11,146 nucleotides of DNA from Treponema sp. UBA1240. Its GTDB lineage: Bacteria; Spirochaetota; Spirochaetia; Treponematales; Treponemataceae. The position numbers and the translations under genes are program-made. Under the pieces are notes generated by a model, which was given only the letters and a program-made list of their open reading frames with translations, was not told the DNA's origin and did no database searches. This document shows, one piece after another, positions 4,956 to 11,146 of this stretch (the stretch's first letter is position 1; every line of letters starts with the position of its first letter). Location: contig DBWK01000128.1 in NCBI GenBank assembly GCA_002308875.1, positions 1 to 11,146 of the forward strand, written 5' to 3'.

Positions 4956-7682
4956 TCAAAGACCTTTGAGATACGAAGTAAGTTTTTCTATTCTGTGTTT
5001 TGTGTTTTCCAGTTTTTCACGTTCAGCGGCAACAATTTCGGCAGGAGCATTCTTTGCAAATTGTCCTGCAAGCTTTGCTTCAACCTTGTTTACAAAAGCC
5101 GTTTCTTTTTCAATTTCCTTGCTGAAACGTGCTTTTAACGCCTTTGAATCTATGTTTTCACCGATTATAATGAATGCTTCAAAACCCTTGCCTACAGTAC
5201 CGATAGAACCAGCCGGCTTTGCATCCACAAAATCAATTTTGTCAACTCCAGCCAAAAGTGAAATAATATCGGTCTTTTCTGTACAAACTTCCGCGCTGCT
5301 TCCTTTTGTTATCAAAAGCGCAATATGAAGTTTGGTATCAGGTGAAATTCCGCATTCAACACGCAAAGCACGCAGAGAGCGTATCAAATCCTGCAGAACA
5401 TCAAAGCGTTCAACGGTTTTTGCATTTTCACGGCTCTTTTTAGTAACAGGATACGGAGCGGAAATAAGCATTCCTGTGTACTGCGTATCTGTTGTTACAG
5501 AATTGGCGTTTACTCCTGCTTTTGCACGTGCAGCGGCAATTTCTTTTAACGGAAGCTTTTGGTAGATTTCTTCCGTAACAAAAGGAAGATAAGGATGAAG
5601 CAGGCGCAGACTTTCTTCCAATATGTTAAGCAGAACGGATGCCTGCCTGTCTTTTTCAGCATCATCTCCGTTACGGAACGAGAGCTTTGTTGCTTCAACG
5701 TACCAGTCACAGAATTCGGTCCAGAAGAACTCATAAAGTGCACTTGCACCGTCATTGTAACGGTAGGTTTCCAAAGCTTCGCGTACAGTTTTTACGGCAT
5801 AATTCAAACGGCTGTAAATCCAGTTATCCAGCTCTGTAAGATCCGTATCCCTAACAGGAACAAGATTCCGTCCTTCAAGATTGCCCAAAAGATAACGGCT
5901 TGCATTCCAAACCTTGTTACAAAAACGTGAACCAAGCTTAAAGCTGTCTTTGTCGATGAGAACATCCTGCCCCTGCGCACACATAAAGCCAAGTGTAAAC
6001 TTGAGTGCATCAGCACCATACATATCGATTATTTCAAGCGGATCCATACCGTTGCCCAAGGACTTGCTCATCTTGCGCCCCTGCTTGTCGCGGACAAGAC
6101 CGTGTATATAAATATCGTGGAACGGAGCTTTGCCTGTAAATTCAAGACCCGCCATAATCATGCGGCTGACCCAGAAAAAGATGATGTCATAAGCGGTGAC
6201 CAGCGCCGTTGTAGGATAGAACTGCTTTAAATCAGGCGTGTTTTCCGGCCAGCCGAATGTACTGAACGGCCAGAGCCATGAACTGAACCAAGTATCAAGA
6301 ACATCCTCATCCTGCTGCAAGTCTTCTGCACCACAACCGCATTTGGGGCATTTGGTCGGGTCTTCACGGCTGACGATTACTTCACCGCATTTCTGGCAGT
6401 ACCATACCGGGATTCGGTGTCCCCACCAAATCTGACGGCTTACGCACCAGTCGCGTATATTTTCCATCCAGTGAGTGTAAGTGTTTTCCCACTTTTTGGG
6501 ATAAAAAACAATATCTCCGTTTTTCCAGGCTGCAAGGGCTTTTTCTGCCATAGGCTTCATCTTTACAAACCACTGATACGAAAGATATGGTTCAACTACG
6601 GTTTTGCAGCGGTAACAGTGACCTACGGAGTGAACCATTTTTTCTTCACCCTTGTAAAGACCGGCAGCTTCCAAATCTTCTATTACAAGCTTGCGTGCTT
6701 CTTCGGGTTTAAGTCCCCGGTATTTTTCAGGCACATTCTCATTCAGACGTCCGTCGGGAGTCAAAAGATTGATTACTTCAAGATTATGACGCTTTCCAAC
6801 TTCCCAGTCGTTTGGGTCATGGGCCGGTGTAATTTTTACCATACCGGTTCCAAATTCTTTATCAACGTAATCATCAGCGATAATCGGGATTTCTTTTCCT
6901 GTCAAGGGCAGCTTAAGCTTTTTACCTACGAGTGCAGTATAACGCTCATCAGTCGGGTTTACGGCAACGGCTGTATCACCAAAAAAAGTTTCCGGACGGG
7001 TTGTTGCAACTTCAATTCTGCCGCTTCCGTCAGCGTATTCATAAAAAAGATGATACATTGCACCCTGAGTATCTTCATGGTCAACTTCATCATCAGCAAG
7101 AGCAGTTCCGCAGCGCGGGCACCAGTTTACAAGTCTCTGTCCCTTGTACATAAGACCGCGTTCATACAGCGTAACAAAAACGTCACGAACAGCCTTAGAA
7201 AGACCTTCGTCATAAGTAAAGCGTTCACGGTTCCAATCCGTTGAGTTTCCAAGTTTTTTCTGCTGCTTTACGATAATATCATGATGCTCGTGAGTAACCT
7301 GCCATGTGCGCTCTACAAGCTTTTCACGACCGAGATCATAGCGGTTTTTGCCTTCTTTTTTGAGCTGACGTTCAACAACGTTCTGAGTAGCAATACCGGC
7401 ATGATCCGTTCCGGTGAGCCATAACGTGTTATCACCTTTCATCCGGTGATAACGTACAACAATGTCCTGCAAAGTATTGTTCAAACCGTGTCCCATGTGG
7501 AGCACGCCTGTTACGTTTGGAGGAGGAATGACGACTGTAAAGGAATCTGATTTTTCATCCGAATGAATCGGGGAATCCTTGTCGGATTTAGGTTTTAAGT
7601 ATCCTTCTTTTTCCCAGCGCTCATAAAGACGATCTTCAAAGTCTTTAGGCTCATAAGCTTTTTCCAGTTCAATTCCTTTCAT
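4956..7682 (-). CDS. valS: Valyl-tRNA synthetase
   Basis: 908 residues, the normal range for ValRS. It charges tRNA-Val with valine in the cytoplasm and hydrolyses mischarged threonine. Class I signatures are HMGH (62-65, after PPPNVTGVL) and KMSKS (537-541, in GRKMSKSLGNGMDPLE). GTDHAGIATQ is at 91-100, and the CP1 editing domain includes TTRPETFFGDTAV from 227. Cysteine pairs WCPRC (188/191), CYRC (356/359) and CQKC with CPKCGC (429-450) suggest zinc ribbons, as in Thermus-type ValRS. Roughly the last 65 residues form the tRNA-binding coiled coil. ATG 7682 has GAGG six bases upstream; a TTG at 7694 is in frame but overlaps that ribosome site. It is first in a two-gene operon with the HD-domain gene, from a promoter shared back-to-back with the divergent phosphatase gene. 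Confidence 0.97.
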   Translation of the reverse strand: MKGIELEKAYEPKDFEDRLYERWEKEGYLKPKSDKDSPIHSDEKSDSFTVVIPPPNVTGVLHMGHGLNNTLQDIVVRYHRMKGDNTLWLTGTDHAGIATQNVVERQLKKEGKNRYDLGREKLVERTWQVTHEHHDIIVKQQKKLGNSTDWNRERFTYDEGLSKAVRDVFVTLYERGLMYKGQRLVNWCPRCGTALADDEVDHEDTQGAMYHLFYEYADGSGRIEVATTRPETFFGDTAVAVNPTDERYTALVGKKLKLPLTGKEIPIIADDYVDKEFGTGMVKITPAHDPNDWEVGKRHNLEVINLLTPDGRLNENVPEKYRGLKPEEARKLVIEDLEAAGLYKGEEKMVHSVGHCYRCKTVVEPYLSYQWFVKMKPMAEKALAAWKNGDIVFYPKKWENTYTHWMENIRDWCVSRQIWWGHRIPVWYCQKCGEVIVSREDPTKCPKCGCGAEDLQQDEDVLDTWFSSWLWPFSTFGWPENTPDLKQFYPTTALVTAYDIIFFWVSRMIMAGLEFTGKAPFHDIYIHGLVRDKQGRKMSKSLGNGMDPLEIIDMYGADALKFTLGFMCAQGQDVLIDKDSFKLGSRFCNKVWNASRYLLGNLEGRNLVPVRDTDLTELDNWIYSRLNYAVKTVREALETYRYNDGASALYEFFWTEFCDWYVEATKLSFRNGDDAEKDRQASVLLNILEESLRLLHPYLPFVTEEIYQKLPLKEIAAARAKAGVNANSVTTDTQYTGMLISAPYPVTKKSRENAKTVERFDVLQDLIRSLRALRVECGISPDTKLHIALLITKGSSAEVCTEKTDIISLLAGVDKIDFVDAKPAGSIGTVGKGFEAFIIIGENIDSKALKARFSKEIEKETAFVNKVEAKLAGQFAKNAPAEIVAAEREKLENTKHRIEKLTSYLKGL

Positions 7683-7712
7683 TACACACCTCAAAACTGT
7701 AAATAATGTACA

Positions 7713-7741
7713 ATTTTACTGATTTTTATTGTCTTGTTCAA
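7713..7741 (-). promoter_or_regulatory. valS promoter
   Basis: On the minus strand, TTGAAC (7741-7736) and TAAAAT (7718-7713) are separated by exactly 17 bp. The predicted start near 7706 leaves a UTR of about 24 nt containing the GAGG site. There is no room for a T-box leader, so valS seems not to be controlled by a tRNA-sensing riboswitch here. Confidence 0.65.
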
Positions 7742-7762
7742 GTTAAGGATTAGTGTTACATT
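7734..7762 (+). promoter_or_regulatory. Possible promoter of the phosphatase gene
   Basis: TTGTTC (7734-7739) and TACATT (7757-7762) are separated by 17 bp, with matches only to the most conserved positions. The predicted start falls at about 7769-7770, on the ATG itself. Its -35 overlaps that of valS on the other strand. Confidence 0.35.
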
Positions 7763-7769
7763 ACTTTTA

Positions 7770-8321
7770 ATGACAGTCACTATAATAAGGCACGGAGAAA
7801 CCGCAATGAACAGCAAAGATTTGATTTGCGGAATTTCCGACGTACCTTTAACAGAAAAAGGCATCGGGCAGGCAAAAAAAAGCGCTGATCTTCTGCTACA
7901 AAAAATAAGCACAGGAGAACTTCCTCCGGTTACGGATATAATTTCATCACCACTGATACGTGCAAAACAAACCGCAGCTATTATCGCGGAAAAACTCAAT
8001 CTTAAAATCACAGAAGATAAAAGACTCACAGAACAAGATTACGGTAGTTTTGAAGGGAAAAGCCGTTTTGATCCGGAATACCGCAAAGCCAGGACCCAGT
8101 TCGCCGTCCGCTATCCCGGCGGAGAATCGGCTTTGGACACGGCAGCACGAGTATACCCGTTACTGGATGAACTGAAAAAACGGAACGACGGCGGACATTA
8201 CCTTCTCGCAACACACGGAGGCACATACCGTATCATAATTACGTATTTTAAGGATATGACAAATTCTGAGTATGCGGAATTCAGAGCATTAAACTGCGAT
8301 TTTTATTCTTTTTTGCTGTAA
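7770..8321 (+). CDS. Histidine phosphatase (phosphoglycerate mutase-like)
   Basis: A 183-residue member of the histidine phosphatase superfamily, branch 1. The catalytic core is complete: R7-H8-G9-E10-T11 with H8 as the phosphorylated residue, R64 in SPLIRAKQTA, E88 in LTEQDYGSFEG, and H149 in ATHGG. The SFEG, PGGES and THGG boxes resemble broad-specificity phosphatases (PhoE, CobC-like) rather than glycolytic dPGM, which is about 230-250 residues. The substrate cannot be told from sequence. ATG 7770 is the only ATG before RHGE; no good Shine-Dalgarno precedes it (the nearest AAGGA is about 20 bases away), so a leaderless mRNA is possible. The LysM gene follows, but it has its own promoter right after this stop. 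Confidence 0.9.
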   Translation: MTVTIIRHGETAMNSKDLICGISDVPLTEKGIGQAKKSADLLLQKISTGELPPVTDIISSPLIRAKQTAAIIAEKLNLKITEDKRLTEQDYGSFEGKSRFDPEYRKARTQFAVRYPGGESALDTAARVYPLLDELKKRNDGGHYLLATHGGTYRIIITYFKDMTNSEYAEFRALNCDFYSFLL

Positions 8322-8327
8322 TTTTTC

Positions 8328-8355
8328 TTGCACAAAGAAGAATATATGATATAAT
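8328..8355 (+). promoter_or_regulatory. Promoter of the LysM lipoprotein gene
   Basis: A perfect -10 TATAAT (8350-8355) lies 16 bp after a modest -35 TTGCAC (8328-8333). The predicted start is near 8362, giving a very short UTR containing GGAGG at 8365-8369. Confidence 0.6.
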
Positions 8356-8375
8356 AGACTTATTGGAGGATTTTT

Positions 8376-8834
8376 ATGAAGAAAATCATTACACTTGTTT
8401 TGGCTGTAGCACTGGTATTCGGTATTGTTTCCTGTGCAAGCAGTGCTTCTGCAAATCAGGAAACAATCAATAAGGCATTTGCAGCAGCATATGAAAAATA
8501 CCGCAATTATCTTGTTATGGACAATGCCGGTGTTCACGAAGTAAAACCTGGTGACACACTCACACAAATCGCAAAAGACCGCTACGGTTCTGACAATGGT
8601 TATTATTTCCCATTAATCATGCTTGCTTCTTCTGATGTTGTTCTTGATCCTGATTTGATTCAGCCGGGAATGAAACTTACAATTCCTGATTTGCAGCGCA
8701 ACAAGAACGATTATTTGGCAGCAAAAAACATGAAAGAATACTTCTATGAAATTGCTGATGTTTACAAATACAAGAAGACTGCAGAAGCAAAGAAGACACG
8801 TGAAGAAATCATCAAACTTGCAAACGCTATGTAA
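8376..8834 (+). CDS. LysM-domain lipoprotein
   Basis: A 152-residue protein. Residues 1-19 form a signal peptide (MKK, then a hydrophobic stretch), followed by IVSC with C20. This lipobox is looser than the E. coli LAGC consensus but normal for spirochaetes, so lipid attachment at C20 is likely. A single LysM domain spans about 53-105 (VHEVKPGDTLTQIAKDRYG, then LIQPGMKLTIP), known to bind N-acetylglucosamine glycans such as peptidoglycan. The flanks (about 28-50 and 105-152) are helical and Lys/Tyr-rich. It probably sits in the periplasm anchored to a membrane and contacts the cell wall; no hydrolase domain is present. ATG 8376 follows GGAGG at 8365-8369. It is monocistronic, between a good promoter and an intrinsic terminator, which suggests strong independent expression. 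Confidence 0.9.
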   Translation: MKKIITLVLAVALVFGIVSCASSASANQETINKAFAAAYEKYRNYLVMDNAGVHEVKPGDTLTQIAKDRYGSDNGYYFPLIMLASSDVVLDPDLIQPGMKLTIPDLQRNKNDYLAAKNMKEYFYEIADVYKYKKTAEAKKTREEIIKLANAM

Positions 8835-8857
8835 TCTGAAATAGATTATTTTGAAAG

Positions 8858-8887
8858 GCTGCCCGTTATTTTCGGGCAGCTTTTTTT
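8858..8887 (+). terminator. Rho-independent terminator after the LysM gene
   Basis: GCTGCCCG (8858-8865) pairs with CGGGCAGC (8873-8880) around a 7-base loop, followed by seven T (8881-8887). The T tract runs into the stop codon of convergent ispH. A weaker hairpin, TAATCT/AGATTA, lies just before it at 8832-8848. The minus-strand side has no comparable T tract, so it works mainly for the plus strand. Confidence 0.9.
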
Positions 8888-9743
8888 ATGCTTTCAAGGC
8901 TTTTTCAACTTCGTCTATTACAAAATCAGGCGTTGAAGCTCCCGCAGAAATCCCTACCTTATCCAGCTTAAAAAAATCCGAAGGTATTTCAGAAGCGTTT
9001 TCAATAAGCTCCGATTTTACGTTAAGAGAAAGTGCTGTATTATGAAGGCGTTTTGTGTTTGCTGAATGTCGTCCGCCCACAACAAGAATTCCGTCTACGT
9101 CCGAACACAGGTTTACAAGTGCGGATTGTCTTTCCTGCGTGGCAGGACATATAGTGTTGCAAATTATTATGTTTGGAATTTTTTGACGTAAAACACCGGC
9201 AATTTTATCGTATTCCTTCTGTGATATTGTTGTCTGGCTTAGCAAAACTACTTTTTCATTTTTTACACAGACTTTTTCGGCTTCTTCCTCATTCTGTACA
9301 ACAATGCAGTCCGCATCATTTTCCCGAACATAGCCGCTTATACCGGAAATTTCACCGTGATTAACGTCACCGGCAAGAATTACTGTATACCGTTTTTTTG
9401 CATATTCGGCGGCACGTTTTTGGCTTGAAAGAACACGCGGACATGTTGCGTTTACAACTTCGCAGCCGCTTTTTTCAAATTTATACAGAATTTCAGGAGG
9501 CACCCCATGAGCCCTTATTACAACGATGGAATCACAGGGAACAGGCGGCAGCTCTGAGCCGGTTTCGGAAAGAACCTGAATTCCAAGTTTTTTTAAGGCT
9601 TCAAGCGCGGAATCATTATGAATAAGAGGACCGAGTGTATAAACTTTTTTTGCTGGGTTTTCGCGTACAGCCCGTTCAGCGGCTTCAACCGCACGGCGGA
9701 CACCCATACAATATCCCAAAACTTCAGCTCTTTTTACAATCAT
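8886..9743 (-). CDS. ispH: 4-hydroxy-3-methylbut-2-enyl diphosphate reductase
   Basis: A 285-residue IspH (LytB), last enzyme of the MEP pathway, reducing HMBPP to IPP and DMAPP with a [4Fe-4S] cluster. Numbered from the second Met, the cluster cysteines are C12 (GYCMGVRRA), C101 (NATCPRV) and C199 (NTICPATQERQ), matching E. coli C12, C96 and C197. Active-site H42, H79 (RAHG) and H129 with E131 (NHGE), and the SQTT segment, are present. Two adjacent ATGs (9746 and 9743) are possible; AGGA lies two bases from the first and five from the second, favouring 9743. It follows secF but is separated from it by a strong terminator that ends just before the ribosome site, so its expression needs read-through or a cryptic promoter. 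It converges on the LysM gene. Confidence 0.96.
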   Translation of the reverse strand: MIVKRAEVLGYCMGVRRAVEAAERAVRENPAKKVYTLGPLIHNDSALEALKKLGIQVLSETGSELPPVPCDSIVVIRAHGVPPEILYKFEKSGCEVVNATCPRVLSSQKRAAEYAKKRYTVILAGDVNHGEISGISGYVRENDADCIVVQNEEEAEKVCVKNEKVVLLSQTTISQKEYDKIAGVLRQKIPNIIICNTICPATQERQSALVNLCSDVDGILVVGGRHSANTKRLHNTALSLNVKSELIENASEIPSDFFKLDKVGISAGASTPDFVIDEVEKALKA

Positions 9744-9753
9744 CATATTCCTG

Positions 9754-9785
9754 AAAAAAGAGGCTGGCTAAAAAGCCAGCCTCTT
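9754..9785 (-). terminator. Rho-independent terminator between secF and ispH
   Basis: On the minus strand, a 12-bp stem (AAGAGGCTGGCT with AGCCAGCCTCTT; arms 9785-9774 and 9769-9758) closes a TTTT loop and runs into six T (9759-9754). It is the strongest hairpin in the window. The T tract ends about three bases before the AGGA of ispH, so it sits in the 5' region of ispH rather than in a neutral gap. Confidence 0.88.
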
Positions 9786-9806
9786 ATATTACAAAAAATC
9801 TAAAAA

Positions 9807-11024
9807 TCAGTATGCGGCAACAGCAGGTGTTTTCTGCTTTTCATCAGAAGGTTTCCAGTGTCTTCGGCAAAGGGCAATGAATGCACCTGCAATGAAGATT
9901 GTTGAATAAACACCTGAAATCATACCAACAATAAGGAGCAGTGCAAAATCTTTCATCTGTCCTGTTGTAAACACATACAGAGAAATAATTGCAAGCAGGG
10001 TTGTTATTGTTGTAATGAGAGTACGTGACAAACATTCCGACTGTGAAATATTCAGGATTTCCTTAAAAATCTTGGAACGTCCCAAACGAACATTTTCACG
10101 TACACGGTCAAGAACAACAACAGTATCGTTGATTGAATAACCTACTACCGTAAGAACGGCTGCTATTGAAAGCGATGTAAATTCCATCTGTGTCCATACA
10201 ACAAACGTTACCATAATCAGCGCATCATGAATAATAGCGATAACGGCACCAAGAGCAAAATCCCACTTAAAGCGGAAAGCTGCATATATCCAGATCAAAC
10301 ACAAGGTTCCCAATACAAGGTAAGCTGTATTGCGGACAAGTGAAGCGGAAAGTGTTGCACCAATAAAATCAGTTTTTACAACTACAACGTTGTCCTTTCC
10401 GAATGCGCGTGTTAAAGCCGCATTGATAAGCGATTTGTTTTTGGCACTTACATCCTTGTCAGAACCGTCGTCTCCTACACGAATCTGAAAACCTTTTTCG
10501 TTTCCTGTTCCCGATTCTTTTACATCAGCTTCGGGCAGTGAAGCAAGTGCTACACGAACATCTTCAATAGAAGCGGTTTCTTCGTAAGAACGATAAAGCG
10601 CATAAGGTTTTTCAGAAAGAACATTTGAAATTTCAGAATCTGTAAACATTCCCGTTGACGGCAGAGAACCGCTTACATTTGCAACGGCTTTTACGCCTTC
10701 AACCGTATTAAGAGCAGCAACAAGCTCTGCAACAGTCGGATACTGACCGTAATAAAAATCATAAGTTGTGTTGTCAGAACCTACACCGCTTATAACAATA
10801 GAAACACCTGCAGTTGATGTCCGTACGGAAACAGAGGTATTTCCCTCGTATGTCAGAAAAACAGCGGAAGGTGCGATGCGAACTTCCTGAACCAAACCGG
10901 GCTTAAAGTCTATGCCGTAATTTATTCCCTTTGTAAAATAACCGCAAATACCGCTCACAATAAGCAGTGTGCTTAAAATTACAAACGGGATGTACATCTT
11001 ATTGAATTTTATGACTTTTTTCAT
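9807..11024 (-). CDS. secF: Protein translocase subunit SecF
   Basis: 405 residues, longer than E. coli SecF (323). With SecD it forms the proton-driven complex that pulls exported proteins through SecYEG on the outer face of the inner membrane. The first membrane helix is at about 11-29, followed by GIDFKPG (37-43), the D1 motif. A periplasmic P1 region runs to about residue 228. Five helices follow, with HDALIMV near 266 and the conserved VGYSINDTVVVLDRVREN (294-311). The P1 region is about 200 residues, roughly twice that of E. coli. The tail KPSDEKQKTPAVAAY is cytoplasmic. The start ATG is preceded by a GGGGGA site and overlaps the secD stop as ATGA, so translation is coupled. A strong terminator follows. 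Confidence 0.95.
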   Translation of the reverse strand: MKKVIKFNKMYIPFVILSTLLIVSGICGYFTKGINYGIDFKPGLVQEVRIAPSAVFLTYEGNTSVSVRTSTAGVSIVISGVGSDNTTYDFYYGQYPTVAELVAALNTVEGVKAVANVSGSLPSTGMFTDSEISNVLSEKPYALYRSYEETASIEDVRVALASLPEADVKESGTGNEKGFQIRVGDDGSDKDVSAKNKSLINAALTRAFGKDNVVVVKTDFIGATLSASLVRNTAYLVLGTLCLIWIYAAFRFKWDFALGAVIAIIHDALIMVTFVVWTQMEFTSLSIAAVLTVVGYSINDTVVVLDRVRENVRLGRSKIFKEILNISQSECLSRTLITTITTLLAIISLYVFTTGQMKDFALLLIVGMISGVYSTIFIAGAFIALCRRHWKPSDEKQKTPAVAAY

Positions 11025-11146
11025 TGTTTAATCCCCCAGCCAATACTAAGCTTTTCTCTGTGGAGAACTTCAGTATCAAAGTCAAACATAAGTCTGGAAA
11101 CAAACAATGCTGTAAATACAGAAGAAACAACACCGATTGCAAGTGA
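11021..11146 (-). CDS. secD: SecD C-terminus (partial, runs off window)
   Basis: The last 41 codons of secD, ending in TGA at 11021-11023, which overlaps the secF ATG by the ATGA arrangement. The visible residues include GVVSSVFTALFVSRLMFDF, part of the last membrane helix of the SecD/RND-type family, followed by a short charged cytoplasmic tail. The position directly before secF is the usual bacterial order. The start and main domains lie beyond the window edge. Confidence 0.85.
   Translation of the reverse strand, partial: SLAIGVVSSVFTALFVSRLMFDFDTEVLHREKLSIGWGIKQ

Noticed and set aside
5559..5930. A plus-strand open frame of 123 codons
   Set aside because: Antisense to the anticodon-binding domain of valS, without start signals or recognisable residues.
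6417..7244. A long open frame of 275 codons on the plus strand
   Set aside because: It lies wholly antisense to valS, which has every catalytic motif in register; its translation shows no domain and looks like a codon-bias shadow.
7683..7769. A T-box riboswitch for valS
   Set aside because: The predicted leader is only about 24 nt, with no T-box sequence or specifier stem.

Overview
The window looks like chromosome of a spirochaete, most likely a Treponema-type commensal with moderate to low G+C. This is inferred from the gene repertoire, a spirochaete-style relaxed lipobox (residues IVSC), an N-terminal-HTH/C-terminal-receiver regulator and a long-P1 SecF. No rRNA or other phylogenetic marker is present, so the assignment is moderate. 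The MEP-pathway enzyme IspH fits gut or rumen treponemes better than T. pallidum. No tRNA, rRNA, CRISPR array, insertion sequence or prophage gene was seen.

Layout: (1) 7-1716, a large AT-rich accessory-type gene of unknown function with a central coiled coil and a conserved-looking C-terminal module. (2) 1741-3678, a small two-helix membrane protein with its own promoter, then a strong promoter and a structured leader that open the rplM-rpsI-recX operon (ribosomal proteins L13 and S9, RecA modulator RecX). (3) 3757-4368, an orphan regulator with an excisionase/MerR-like HTH in front of a complete receiver domain. It converges on (4) a minus-strand operon, valS followed by an HD-domain protein whose residues match the hydrolase site of RelA/SpoT (Mesh1-like). 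(5) 7770-8834, plus-strand genes for a histidine phosphatase and a single-LysM lipoprotein, each with a promoter candidate, closed by a clear intrinsic terminator. (6) 8886-11146, a minus-strand block secD(partial)-secF-ispH, with a strong intrinsic terminator between secF and ispH.

Functionally this is mostly core biology: translation (L13, S9, ValRS), envelope export (SecDF), isoprenoid precursors (IspH), recombination control (RecX) and a cell-envelope lipoprotein. The less ordinary parts are the unknown 569-residue protein, the putative (p)ppGpp hydrolase next to an aminoacyl-tRNA synthetase, the possible switchable rplM leader, the valS/phosphatase divergent promoters sharing a -35 region with a probable leaderless mRNA, and the terminator directly abutting the ispH ribosome binding site.
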